A stretch of 11,257 nucleotides of DNA from NCBI GenBank assembly GCA_016200595.1, contig JACQEL010000830.1, positions 1 to 11,257 of the forward strand, written 5' to 3'. The DNA comes from Deltaproteobacteria bacterium (GTDB lineage: Bacteria; Desulfobacterota; Binatia; Bin18). Shown here in pieces: positions 1 to 6,790 of this stretch (within the stretch, counting starts at the first letter, position 1; the number at the start of each line of letters is the position of its first letter). The notes below the pieces were generated by a model that saw only the letters and a list, made by a program, of their open reading frames with translations, was not told the origin of the DNA and searched no databases. A program made the position numbers and the translations under genes.

Positions 1-1
1 G

Positions 2-568
2 AATCCGCATATCAACCTGGACCCCGTCCGCGGCAAGGAAATGGCCCGCGCCCTCGCCGACGGGCTTACGAACAACTACCCTGAGTATGCATCGACCTTT
101 CAGAAAAACTTGATGGCCTACCTCGCCAAACTCGATGAGGCCATCTCCCGTTGGGAACGTGAAGCGGCGCCACTGCGCGGCGTGAAGCTCGTCAGCTACC
201 ATCCCGACATGATCTACTTCGCCGAGCGGTTCGGCATGGAGGCGGTCGGCACGATCGAGATCCGCCCAGGCGTGGACCCCACACCGGGGCATATCGCTGA
301 GCTGGAGGAACAGATGCGCCAGGAGAAGGTGGAGCTTGTGGTGCGCGAACTGCATTATCCCGCCGGCCTGGCGGAGACGGTCGCACAGGCCACGGGGGCC
401 AAATTAGTCGAACTCCCAGTCATGTCGGGTGGGCGACCTGAGACCAAAGATTACATTAGCTTCATTGACTACAACCTGCGCACCATGCTCAACGCCGTAC
501 AGAGCGGGGCACGAACTGCGCTGGAGCCCGAGGCAAGGCTGTCGGGCCGTCAACGACCCGACTCGTAG
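2..568 (+). CDS. Metal ABC transporter substrate-binding protein, ZnuA/AztC-like (5' end outside window)
   Basis: This is the C-terminal part of a periplasmic lipoprotein or secreted protein that captures Zn2+ (or Mn2+) and delivers it to the ABC permease encoded downstream. The reading frame is open from base 2, so the true start and signal peptide lie outside the window; 188 residues are visible. The fragment begins with NPHINLDP, the family motif whose His (visible residue 3) is a metal ligand. VSYHPD follows, with the next ligand His near visible residue 67, then the PGVDPTPGH segment of the second lobe. SFIDYN near residue 156 supplies the expected acidic ligand. These are the usual positions of the cluster A-I (TroA/ZnuA) fold. 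A short polar tail follows the fold. The ATPase gene starts 48 bases later on the same strand, supporting a shared transcript. Zinc rather than manganese is inferred from the AztC-like motifs and the Fur-family gene downstream. Confidence 0.9.
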   Translation, partial: NPHINLDPVRGKEMARALADGLTNNYPEYASTFQKNLMAYLAKLDEAISRWEREAAPLRGVKLVSYHPDMIYFAERFGMEAVGTIEIRPGVDPTPGHIAELEEQMRQEKVELVVRELHYPAGLAETVAQATGAKLVELPVMSGGRPETKDYISFIDYNLRTMLNAVQSGARTALEPEARLSGRQRPDS

Positions 569-616
569 AATCCCTTACAGGCACAACTAACAAAAATACT
601 GGACAACGTATTCATC

Positions 617-1336
617 GTGAGTACTGCGCTACTTCAGCTCCGAGATTTGCGCCTGGGCTACGACGGCTGGGCGGTGCTTGAGGGAATCTCACTCGCCATT
701 GAGCATGGGGAATTCGTGGCGCTGCTCGGCCCGAACGGTGCCGGCAAGACGACCCTCTTGCGGGGCCTCCTCGGCCTCATTCCCGTGCTCTCAGGGCGGA
801 TTGAGTATGGTTTCGATCGGCTCGCCAATCCACCGGGGTACGTTCCCCAGCGGGAAACCCTCGATCCGATCTTTCCGCTGTCAGCGTTTGAGGTTGTCCT
901 CATGGGCACCTATGCGCGGCTGGCACCGTGGCGGACAGTCGGCCGCCGTCAGCGCCAGCTCGCTACCACGTGTCTGGAACAGGTCGGGCTCGCGTACCTG
1001 GCCAACCGGCCCTTCTGGATGTTGTCCGGTGGCCAAAAACAGCGCGTCCTGATCGCGCGCGCCCTCGCGGTGGAGCCGCAGGTCTTGATGCTTGATGAGC
1101 CAACCTCTGGCGTCGATCCCGGCGCGGCGGCCGCGATCATGAACCTCATCGCTCAGCTTAATCATGAGCGCGGTCTTACCGTGGTGTTGGTCAGTCATCA
1201 TCTCCGGCTCGTCCGTTCTCTCGTTCGCTCAGTCATCTGGGTCGAGGACGGGCACGCGACCAAAGGATTGACGGAAAAAATGCTCGCGCCCGAGCGGGTT
1301 GCCGACATCTTTGGGACACTGACAGGAACAGAGTGA
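617..1336 (+). CDS. Metal (probably zinc) ABC transporter ATP-binding protein, ZnuC-like
   Basis: This cytoplasmic ATPase subunit powers the metal importer. The 239-residue length is typical of the family and all nucleotide-binding motifs are intact: Walker A GPNGAGKTT at residues 38-46, Q-loop YVPQ at about 75-78, signature LSGGQKQR at 136-143, Walker B VLMLDEP at 156-162, D-loop SGVD at 164-167 and the H-loop His at 194. The Q-loop region and the FEVVLMG segment resemble metal-type (ZnuC/MntB) ATPases. The start is a GTG; no strong Shine-Dalgarno sequence is seen before it, so translation may depend on coupling to the upstream gene. It lies 48 bases after the substrate-binding protein gene, but the permease gene does not start until 337 bases further on, because the gap is filled with repeats. 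Confidence 0.95.
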   Translation: MSTALLQLRDLRLGYDGWAVLEGISLAIEHGEFVALLGPNGAGKTTLLRGLLGLIPVLSGRIEYGFDRLANPPGYVPQRETLDPIFPLSAFEVVLMGTYARLAPWRTVGRRQRQLATTCLEQVGLAYLANRPFWMLSGGQKQRVLIARALAVEPQVLMLDEPTSGVDPGAAAAIMNLIAQLNHERGLTVVLVSHHLRLVRSLVRSVIWVEDGHATKGLTEKMLAPERVADIFGTLTGTE

Positions 1337-1360
1337 ATCGAAGGGTCTCGGCTTAATATG

Positions 1361-1390
1361 AGATTCTTCGCCTGCGGCTCAGAATGACAT
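1361..1390. repeat. Short imperfect palindrome of the 'attct..agaat' intergenic repeat type
   Basis: The unit reads attct-tc-gcc-tgc-ggc-tc-agaat followed by gacat. The attct/agaat and gcc/ggc arms pair around a tgc loop with a tc/tc internal mismatch. From memory, very similar sequences recur in intergenic DNA of many environmental bacterial genomes and give spurious peptides with a CHSEPQAKNL-like string, which is also what the minus strand encodes here. Only one copy is in this window, so the repeat status rests on that recollection. Confidence 0.5.
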
Positions 1391-1452
1391 GAAGAGAGGG
1401 ACGCTGAACCCATTTATAGCGGTTTGTATTTGCGTGCATCCAGCTTGGACAA

Positions 1453-1603
1453 CTAAACCGAACGGCAAGAGATTCATACACTCACGCATCCGAGCCTGAA
1501 GGCCGTAGCGTGCGCTATGCGCACGAAAATAGCGGCGTACAGAGAAGACGTGCGCACAGCGCACGCTACCCCGAGTGTACTAACCTCATGCCTCTTAGTT
1601 TAG
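1453..1603. repeat. 151-bp palindromic dispersed element, copy 1
   Basis: The element starts ctaaac and ends gtttag. Its outer 31 bases are imperfect inverted repeats of each other (23 of 31 matching). Inside, a 20-base arm at 1505-1524 pairs with 1550-1569 with one mismatch around a 25-base loop containing agcggcgtac. It matches the copy at 5818-5968 at 143 of 151 positions with no gaps, and similarity stops sharply at both ends. It encodes no protein. I see no convincing target-site duplication. It resembles a MITE or a REP/BIME-like unit mobilised in trans. Confidence 0.85.
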
Positions 1604-1607
1604 TACT

Positions 1608-1636
1608 GTAGAGACACCCCGCCGGGGCGTCTCTAC
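1608..1636. repeat. GC-rich hairpin (gtagagac...gtctctac)
   Basis: Two 13-base arms (1608-1620 and 1624-1636) pair around the loop gcc with one mismatch (a at 1616 against c at 1628). It begins five bases after the end of the 151-bp element. No T-run follows on either strand, so an intrinsic terminator is unlikely. From memory, hairpins of this gtagagacgcccc type recur in intergenic regions of several bacterial phyla; no second copy is in this window. Confidence 0.65.
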
Positions 1637-1673
1637 CTCGGAGGGCTGAGGAGTTGGTCTGGGACACAGGCAA

Positions 1674-2573
1674 GTGAAATTCGCTATAGGTATGCATGCT
1701 CTGTTTGAAATCTTGAGTCCTGACTTCCTGCTGCGCCAAGCGCTGATTGGCAGTGTGCTGGTCGGACTCGTCTGCCCTTTGGTTGGCGTGTACTTCGTAC
1801 TGCGGCGCATGATCTTCCTCGGGGTGGCGCTTCCACAGCTTTCCGCGGCGGGGATTGCCTGCGCCTTTTTTGCCTACCGGGTGCTGATTGGTCCTCACCA
1901 GCATTTTGAGCTGACCGAACGCGGCCTGGCGATGATCGGTTCGTTCGCGTTTACCTTGATTGGACTGTTGATCTTGGCCGCCCTGGAACGCCACAAAGAG
2001 ACGGTCGAAGCACGCATCGGTATCACCTATGCGGCGGCCGCCGCCGCGACCATTCTTTTTGTCGCGGCTGATCCCAGCGCAGATGCGCATATGGTCAGTC
2101 TCCTCAAAGGGGACATTCTTGCTACCACCAGTGCCAGCCTCGGAATTCTGGCCGCAGTGTTCGGCACGGTCGTGCTTGTCCTGCTCGCGTTCCGCAAAGA
2201 ATTCCTTTTGGTTTCGTTCGATCGGGACCTGGCAATTGTATTCAGCAAACGCGTCAGACTCTGGGACAGTCTCCTCTATCTACTGATCGGGGTCACCATT
2301 TCACTAGGCGTGATGACGGCTGGGCCACTCGTGACGTTTGGCTTTCTGGTCGTGCCACCGCTGACCGCACGGCTCATTACCCACCGCATGCTGACCTTCT
2401 CGCTGGTCGCAGCTGGGCTGGGCGCTCTCACGGCGTTCGTCGGGTTCTATTGCGCCTACCGGTTCGACCTGCCATTGGGACCTGCCGAGGTCGCAGTTGC
2501 GAGCCTCGTCTTGGTCACCGTCGCGGCTGCGGACGCAGTCCGCCGGGCAGTGGATACGTGGCGAAGCCCATGA
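1674..2573 (+). CDS. Metal (probably zinc) ABC transporter permease, ABC-3 family, ZnuB-like
   Basis: This integral membrane subunit forms the pore through which the bound metal ion crosses the inner membrane. The 299-residue length fits the ABC-3 family (PF00950). It has many hydrophobic segments, for example around residues 20-45, 85-105, 115-135, 155-175, 200-250 and 270-290. The conserved LPQLSAAG segment lies after the first helices. SLLKGDILATT near the middle fits the position of the cytoplasmic loop that contacts the ATPase, and VSFDRDLA follows it. I take the GTG at 1674, which has a weak AGG upstream; an ATG at 1692 would remove six residues and is also possible. The stop codon overlaps the ATG of the next gene (ATGA), so the two are probably translationally coupled. 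Confidence 0.93.
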   Translation: MKFAIGMHALFEILSPDFLLRQALIGSVLVGLVCPLVGVYFVLRRMIFLGVALPQLSAAGIACAFFAYRVLIGPHQHFELTERGLAMIGSFAFTLIGLLILAALERHKETVEARIGITYAAAAAATILFVAADPSADAHMVSLLKGDILATTSASLGILAAVFGTVVLVLLAFRKEFLLVSFDRDLAIVFSKRVRLWDSLLYLLIGVTISLGVMTAGPLVTFGFLVVPPLTARLITHRMLTFSLVAAGLGALTAFVGFYCAYRFDLPLGPAEVAVASLVLVTVAAADAVRRAVDTWRSP

Positions 2574-5128
2574 GTCGCCTGCTCTGGCTCTGCTTTGGAC
2601 TCTCAGGAGCTGCGGCGCTGGCCTTCGAGATGTTGTGGATGCGCTCGGCCGGGCTTGTCCTCGGCACCACGGTTCCCACTACAGCAACTGTTCTTGCTTG
2701 CTACTTTGCTGGCCTGGGGCTTGGAGCTGCCTGCGCGCGTCAGGTCTCGTCTCGACCCGTGCGGCTGTACAGCGGCCTTGAATGCGGCGCCGGTGCAGGG
2801 GGGCTGTGGTCACTAGGAGTTTTCTCGCTGCTGGCGCATGACACCGCGCAGGTTTGGCTTTCCACGGCTGGGACTGCCGGACGTGTTGCAGCCGTCGCCT
2901 TGGCGATCCTCCCGACCACCCTCTGCCTCGGCGCCACGCTTCCGGCCCTCGGGCAAGCACTTGCTAGCGTCGAGACCATAGGACGACGCGGTGGCCTACT
3001 CTATGCCATCAACACGCTCGGAGGAGTGCTTGGCGCTGCGGCTGCAGGTTTTGGCCTGCCGGCCTTAGTTGGTGTGCGGGCAAGCTACGGCATCGCGGCT
3101 GGCATCAGCCTGCTCGCTGGACTCCTGGCCCTTGTGATCGGAGATCGGCACGCAATGACAGAGGTCACAGAGCCGAGCAGAGACAAGGCGGTCGCCTCAA
3201 CACCACGCGGACGTCTGCGTCTCGTTGCCGCGGGTACGGGCGCTCTCGGCCTCGGGCTCGAAGTGCTCTGGACGCGATTGTTCGCCCAGGTCCTGCATAA
3301 CTCGGTGTATTCTTTCACGGCGGTGGCGCTGGTCTTCCTGCTAGCAATAGCGATGGGCGCTGCACTTGCGGCTTCGCTGCTGCCTCGCACCGCACCTACT
3401 ACCCTGGCGGCCACAGCGCTGGTCACCGCGGCAGGGGGCACCATTGGAGGGCTATGGCTGTTTGTGTACTGGACCGATGGGCTTGCTTATATCGGTATGC
3501 GTACGGGGTTGGTGGAATATCTGCTACGGATCACAGCCTTAGCCATGATGACCATAGGACCCACAGCCGCCGCCTCAGGAATAGTGTTGCCAGCACTGTG
3601 GACGGCCTGGGGAGATCGGACAAGTGTGGCTCACCCGTTGGGAGATCTCTCGGCGGCTAATCTTTTCGGTGGAGTCTTCGGCGCGATCGTCACTGGTTTT
3701 GTGATCATCCCGACCCTTGGCGTCCGTGGGAGCCTGCTCGTCGCGGCGGTGGTGTACATTCTACTTGCTGATTTGCTGGCAGCGCCACAAGGCCGGTTGA
3801 GACCGCTGGCCTATGCTGTCCTCCTCGCCATTGTCATTGCTAACCCAATGCGAGCGCCACTCGTGCATCTCCGCCCTGAAGGCGAAACGCTACGCGACTT
3901 GGTGGAGGGAGTAAGCGGGATTGTCACAGTTGTCGACGCAGACGGAGATCTGCAACTCCGACTCGACAACTACTACGTCCTGGGCGGCAGCGCGGCGGCA
4001 ACCAATGAGCGTCGTCAGGGCCTGCTCCCATTGCTACTCCACCCTAATCCGCACCGTGTTGCCTTTATCGGCCTGGCGACCGGCATCAGTGCCAGCGCTG
4101 GACCAGCACTGGGCGTGGAGGAGACCATAGCTATCGAGTTAGTGCCGGAAGTCGCGACCATGGCACGTACTTATTTCGCTCCCTGGAACGCGCAGTTACT
4201 AGAGCGCCCCGATGTCCGCCTCGTACTCGACGACGGTCGTCGTGCTCTCGCAGCCAACCGTGAGGCATTCGACGTGATTGTCTCCGACTTGTTCATCCCC
4301 TGGCATGCCGGAACCGGCAACCTGTACGCGCGGGAGATGTACGACACCGTGGCTCGCCGCCTCACGGCAGACGGACTCTTCTGTCAGTGGTTGCCGCTTT
4401 ACCAACTGACACGCGAGGAGTTCGATATCATCGTGCATACCTTTCTCACCGTGTTCCCGCAGGTAAGCCTCTGGCGTGATGATTTCTACCCGGACCGCCC
4501 GGTAGTCGGGCTGGTCGGTCAGCTCACACCACGAGCCCTTGACCTCACACGCATTCGTGAGCGCCTGCTCCACCTCCCTGACTGGAGCACGGACCCGCTG
4601 CTTTCCTCTCCCCGCGGTCTTATCATGCTCTACGCGGGCAACCTCACCGCTGCAGCTGATCTCTTCGCCGCCGCGCCGTCCAACACCGATGACCGCCCGC
4701 TGATCGAGTTCCTGGCTCCACGTTTGACCCGTGTCACCGCAGCCGGCGACCAGGATTGGTTCACCGGAGAAACCCTTGCCGCGTTCTATGACACGCTCGA
4801 GACCCGCCTGGCAGGTGTCCCTGACCTGCTTCTGCCGGGGTCGGATGAGACTGCCGCTGCTCGCCGGGCTGGGACAGCACTCTACCATTACGCCCTCGCC
4901 GCCGCTCGGCACGAGGACGTGCTCGCCGCCCGATTCCAAACGGAAGTGCGCGAGTTGGTGCCTGAAGTCATTCTCGCCGCCGAAGCAGGCAGTCCCAAGA
5001 CAAGCTTGGCCGAAGCGCAACAGGACTTAGTCGGATTGCGCAGGGAGCAGGAAGCGGTCCAGCACCGCCTGGAAGATATGGAGCAGCGCCTAAGGAAACT
5101 CTCAGGGCCTGAGGAAAATACGCATTGA
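2570..5128 (+). CDS. Large membrane protein with spermidine-synthase-like (aminopropyltransferase fold) domain
   Basis: The 852-residue product has a long hydrophobic N-terminal half (about residues 1-430) starting GLSGAAALAFEMLWMR, as in membrane-bound spermidine-synthase-like proteins. A soluble Rossmann domain of the spermine/spermidine synthase family follows. In it I see IGLATG (residues 500-505, nucleotide-binding loop), the acidic IELVPE near 520, DDGRR near 553 and SDLFIPWHAGTGNLY from 572. D573 aligns with the catalytic Asp of spermidine synthases, but the second Asp of the usual DxxDP motif is I576. The last 40 residues are a charged, heptad-like helix (EAQQDL...DMEQRL) that is probably a coiled coil. 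The reading frame is open upstream to 2450, but that part lies inside the permease gene; the ATG at 2570 gives the ATGA overlap and a natural membrane N-terminus. The substrate is unknown; coupling to a zinc importer makes ordinary spermidine synthesis doubtful. Confidence 0.82.
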   Translation: MSRLLWLCFGLSGAAALAFEMLWMRSAGLVLGTTVPTTATVLACYFAGLGLGAACARQVSSRPVRLYSGLECGAGAGGLWSLGVFSLLAHDTAQVWLSTAGTAGRVAAVALAILPTTLCLGATLPALGQALASVETIGRRGGLLYAINTLGGVLGAAAAGFGLPALVGVRASYGIAAGISLLAGLLALVIGDRHAMTEVTEPSRDKAVASTPRGRLRLVAAGTGALGLGLEVLWTRLFAQVLHNSVYSFTAVALVFLLAIAMGAALAASLLPRTAPTTLAATALVTAAGGTIGGLWLFVYWTDGLAYIGMRTGLVEYLLRITALAMMTIGPTAAASGIVLPALWTAWGDRTSVAHPLGDLSAANLFGGVFGAIVTGFVIIPTLGVRGSLLVAAVVYILLADLLAAPQGRLRPLAYAVLLAIVIANPMRAPLVHLRPEGETLRDLVEGVSGIVTVVDADGDLQLRLDNYYVLGGSAAATNERRQGLLPLLLHPNPHRVAFIGLATGISASAGPALGVEETIAIELVPEVATMARTYFAPWNAQLLERPDVRLVLDDGRRALAANREAFDVIVSDLFIPWHAGTGNLYAREMYDTVARRLTADGLFCQWLPLYQLTREEFDIIVHTFLTVFPQVSLWRDDFYPDRPVVGLVGQLTPRALDLTRIRERLLHLPDWSTDPLLSSPRGLIMLYAGNLTAAADLFAAAPSNTDDRPLIEFLAPRLTRVTAAGDQDWFTGETLAAFYDTLETRLAGVPDLLLPGSDETAAARRAGTALYHYALAAARHEDVLAARFQTEVRELVPEVILAAEAGSPKTSLAEAQQDLVGLRREQEAVQHRLEDMEQRLRKLSGPEENTH

Positions 5129-5247
5129 AAAACTCCTGAGCCCCTGGGGACCAGAACGGCCCGTCTCTTAGAGCCAGAGCCTTTCTTCTCGGTGCCACTG
5201 GCTCGCCATTGCAGCGGCACGCGCGACGCGGTAGGCTAGTCCCCGCT

Positions 5248-5697
5248 ATGAAACGCGCGCAGCTACTTGCTTCGCTGGCTGAGATACGAGCCCAGATCCG
5301 TGCGGCGGGATTACGCAGCACCGCCCCCCGAGTTGCCGTCCTTCAGCGCCTACAGAAGACGTCCACTCCCGTGAGCCATGCTGACCTTTTCACTGAGTTA
5401 GCGGATCAAGGGTTCGACCGGGCAACGATCTATCGCAATCTGATCGACTTAACCGAAGCTGGTCTCCTGTCCCGCACGGACGTAGGGGATCACGTCTGGC
5501 GGTTCGAATTACGCCGCGAAGGACAGCGAGGCCATAAGCGTGAACATCCGCATTTCATGTGCACCGATTGTGGCGAAGTTTCCTGTCTGCCCGGCGTCAG
5601 CATCCGCATCTCCCCAGTGCAAGGCGCGCCGCGTTCACTCAGCGCAAAAAATGTCTCGGTGCAATTGAAGGGGCTCTGCGACCGCTGCGCTGCATAA
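5248..5697 (+). CDS. Fur-family metalloregulator, probably Zur
   Basis: This DNA-binding repressor of 149 residues senses a divalent metal. The winged-helix N-terminal half contains GLRSTAPRVAVLQRL and the recognition helix DRATIYRNLIDL (residues 57-68). The dimerisation half has HPHF (H100, H102) and two CxxC pairs (C105/C108 and C144/C147) that would hold the structural zinc. ATG 5248 matches the usual Fur N-terminus; a TTG at 5209 in the same frame would add 13 arginine-rich residues and is less likely. It sits 119 bases after the spermidine-synthase-like gene on the same strand. Zinc specificity is inferred from the linked zinc-type transporter genes; Fur or Mur activity cannot be excluded from sequence. 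Confidence 0.87.
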   Translation: MKRAQLLASLAEIRAQIRAAGLRSTAPRVAVLQRLQKTSTPVSHADLFTELADQGFDRATIYRNLIDLTEAGLLSRTDVGDHVWRFELRREGQRGHKREHPHFMCTDCGEVSCLPGVSIRISPVQGAPRSLSAKNVSVQLKGLCDRCAA

Positions 5698-5707
5698 ACA
5701 GCGGGCA

Positions 5708-5817
5708 TCAGGCCGCTTCATGATGAGGGCAGCGTCCCACCTCAATCGTCAGATGCCCCACCTCGACAGCGGCCAAGAGCGCTTGACGATACTCAGCAAC
5801 GGCGCGCGGCTCCCTCG
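5708..5817 (-). pseudogene. Possible 3' remnant of a minus-strand gene cut off by the palindromic element
   Basis: Reading the minus strand from the edge of the 151-bp element gives about 35 residues with a protein-like ending: EYRQALLAAVEVGHLTIEVG followed by RCPHHEAA and a stop. The composition is unlike a repeat translation. The HLTIEVG and CPHH features vaguely resemble the C-terminal cytoplasmic end of cation diffusion facilitator (zinc efflux) proteins. The frame continues into the palindromic element with no link to an upstream gene body, so if real it is a broken gene. Its identity is a guess. Confidence 0.25.
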
Positions 5818-5968
5818 CTAAACCGAACGGCAAGAGGTTCATACACTCATGCATTCGAGCCTGAATGCCGTAGCGTGCGCTATGCGCACGAAAATAGCGG
5901 CGTACAGGGAAGACGTGCGCACAGCGCACGCTACCCCGAGTGTACCAACCTCATGCATCTTGGTTTAG
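5818..5968. repeat. 151-bp palindromic dispersed element, copy 2
   Basis: It has the same length and layout as the copy at 1453-1603, with eight substitutions and no gaps. The ends are ctaaac and gtttag, and the outer 31-base arms match each other at 24 of 31 positions. The 20-base inner arms (5870-5889 and 5915-5934) carry the same single mismatch. The flanks are unrelated to those of copy 1, which fixes the boundaries. The two copies are in the same orientation. Confidence 0.85.
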
Positions 5969-6180
5969 CACTAAGGTAATGCAGCCGAGCCGCCCGGGCA
6001 CCAGTTCCCGGAAAACCTCTTCTCCCATAGGTCTTCAATAATCCGCACCTTATCTCCTGGACTGTTTACCGGCTTTTTCGTTCTACGGCACGGTGCGCCA
6101 CTTTGACTATAACGGACCGCCATTCACTGCTCCTGCGTATGTGCTACAACAGCGAGGCATCGGCTCGTTGTCCGTTCAAT

Positions 6181-6186
6181 GGGAGG
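6181..6186 (+). promoter_or_regulatory. Ribosome binding site (gggagg) that sets the start at 6193
   Basis: The sequence gggagg lies six bases before the ATG at 6193. No comparable site precedes the in-frame ATG at 6103, so the shorter 179-residue product is preferred. Confidence 0.7.
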
Positions 6187-6192
6187 TTTTGT

Positions 6193-6732
6193 ATGGAGCA
6201 GCTTCAGACGATTCAAAACCTTGACGGCAGTACTACCGAATATACTGATATTTCTCTCACTCCCGGCCATCTCGAACGGCTCTTGCGCGAACTGTTTGAG
6301 CAGCACTGGCGCGAGATCATCTTTGGCCCGTGCATTCAAGGCGCAGTATTTGAAGTTCAACTCACCGAGCAGCCGAAGAAAATTGCCATGTTCGATGGCT
6401 ATCTCACGGTGGACGTAGGGCCGTGGCATTTCCATCTCTGCATTGATGAACATAAGGACGTCCCCGTTGCCGAACTCGCTCGCCAACGCCAGGTCGCCCG
6501 TGCGGCGTTTTTCCAAGATAAGCGTAGCACTGGCCATGTGCTTGGCAGTTGGGGTCTGCGCCTCTGGAATGGTCTCGGGGAACAGATGATCACGATCTTC
6601 TTTCCTAATCCGTACCTCACCGACGCGCAAAAGATTCGTCCGGAGCCAGATTGGCGCCGGTTAACCCTCTGGCAGCAGCTGCGCCAGCGGTATGCAGGGA
6701 CAGCGCAAGGAATTGCTTCGGTTGCCGATTAG
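6193..6732 (+). CDS. Conserved hypothetical protein, 179 residues, WHFHLCIDEH motif
   Basis: I cannot name a function. The protein is soluble, with no signal peptide or membrane segment. Its strongest block is GPWHFHLCIDEH (about residues 76-87): two aromatic-flanked His, a Cys, Asp, Glu and another His, which could form a metal or cofactor site. Another block, GSWGLRLWNGLGEQMITIFFPNPYLTD (split over residues 118-144), looks like a conserved beta-rich core. The style is that of a real, conserved family rather than a random frame. The start is set by a strong gggagg site. A second small gene begins 58 bases after the stop on the same strand, so the two may be co-transcribed. A metal-related role is only suggested by the His/Cys cluster and the neighbourhood. 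Confidence 0.75.
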   Translation: MEQLQTIQNLDGSTTEYTDISLTPGHLERLLRELFEQHWREIIFGPCIQGAVFEVQLTEQPKKIAMFDGYLTVDVGPWHFHLCIDEHKDVPVAELARQRQVARAAFFQDKRSTGHVLGSWGLRLWNGLGEQMITIFFPNPYLTDAQKIRPEPDWRRLTLWQQLRQRYAGTAQGIASVAD

Positions 6733-6790
6733 ACTATTGTAGGTCGTCCCTTTCCGACGACACTTAAAAAAATGAAAGAGAGAAAAGCAC

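Larger units (their letters stand above)
1337..1673 (+). other. Repeat-filled gap inside the metal transporter operon
   Basis: This 337-base stretch separates the ATPase and permease genes, which are normally adjacent or overlapping. It holds three unrelated palindromic units listed separately: a short attct/agaat repeat, a 151-bp palindromic element and a GC-rich hairpin starting gtagagac. The minus-strand open frames here are translations of these repeats and do not look like genes. I see no internal promoter I would defend, and no U-tract behind any hairpin that would make it an intrinsic terminator. Confidence 0.8.
5698..6192. other. Gap between the Fur-family gene and the 179-residue gene
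   Basis: This 495-base region holds a possible minus-strand gene remnant next to the Fur-family stop codon, then the second 151-bp palindromic element. About 220 further bases (5969-6192) hold nothing I recognise apart from a ribosome binding site at the very end. An in-frame ATG at 6103 would lengthen the next gene by 30 residues, but it lacks a good ribosome site. I see no clear terminator after the Fur-family gene. Confidence 0.7.

Noticed and set aside
1379..1564. Minus-strand frame starting MRCAHVFSVRRYFRAHSARY, with a near-identical peptide at 5708-5929.
   Set aside because: The shared peptide comes from translating the 151-bp palindromic element. The similarity is explained by the repeat, not by a protein family.
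2450..2569. N-terminal extension of the spermidine-synthase-like reading frame by 40 residues.
   Set aside because: It lies wholly inside the permease gene, is arginine-rich and lacks a membrane character. The ATG at 2570 gives a classical ATGA overlap and a normal N-terminus.
4199..5020. A 273-residue minus-strand open frame opposite the synthase-like gene.
   Set aside because: It is antisense to a strongly conserved domain (catalytic motifs on the plus strand), and its translation shows no recognisable motif. It is a by-product of GC-rich codon use.
5171..5204. Inverted repeat gagccag/ctggctc between the synthase-like gene and the Fur-family gene, considered as a regulator operator or terminator.
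   Set aside because: The 7-bp arms are separated by 20 bases, with no T-run and no Fur/Zur-box-like AT-rich palindrome. Chance occurrence is likely at this GC content.
6124..6630. A 168-residue minus-strand frame opposite the 179-residue gene.
   Set aside because: The plus-strand frame has a good ribosome site, motif-like conserved blocks and a following co-directional gene, while the minus-strand frame shows none of these.
6743..6761. Hairpin gtcgtc-cctttcc-gacgac after the 179-residue gene, considered as a terminator.
   Set aside because: The stem is only 6 bp and is followed by an A-rich rather than T-rich stretch on the plus strand, and the next gene starts within 30 bases.
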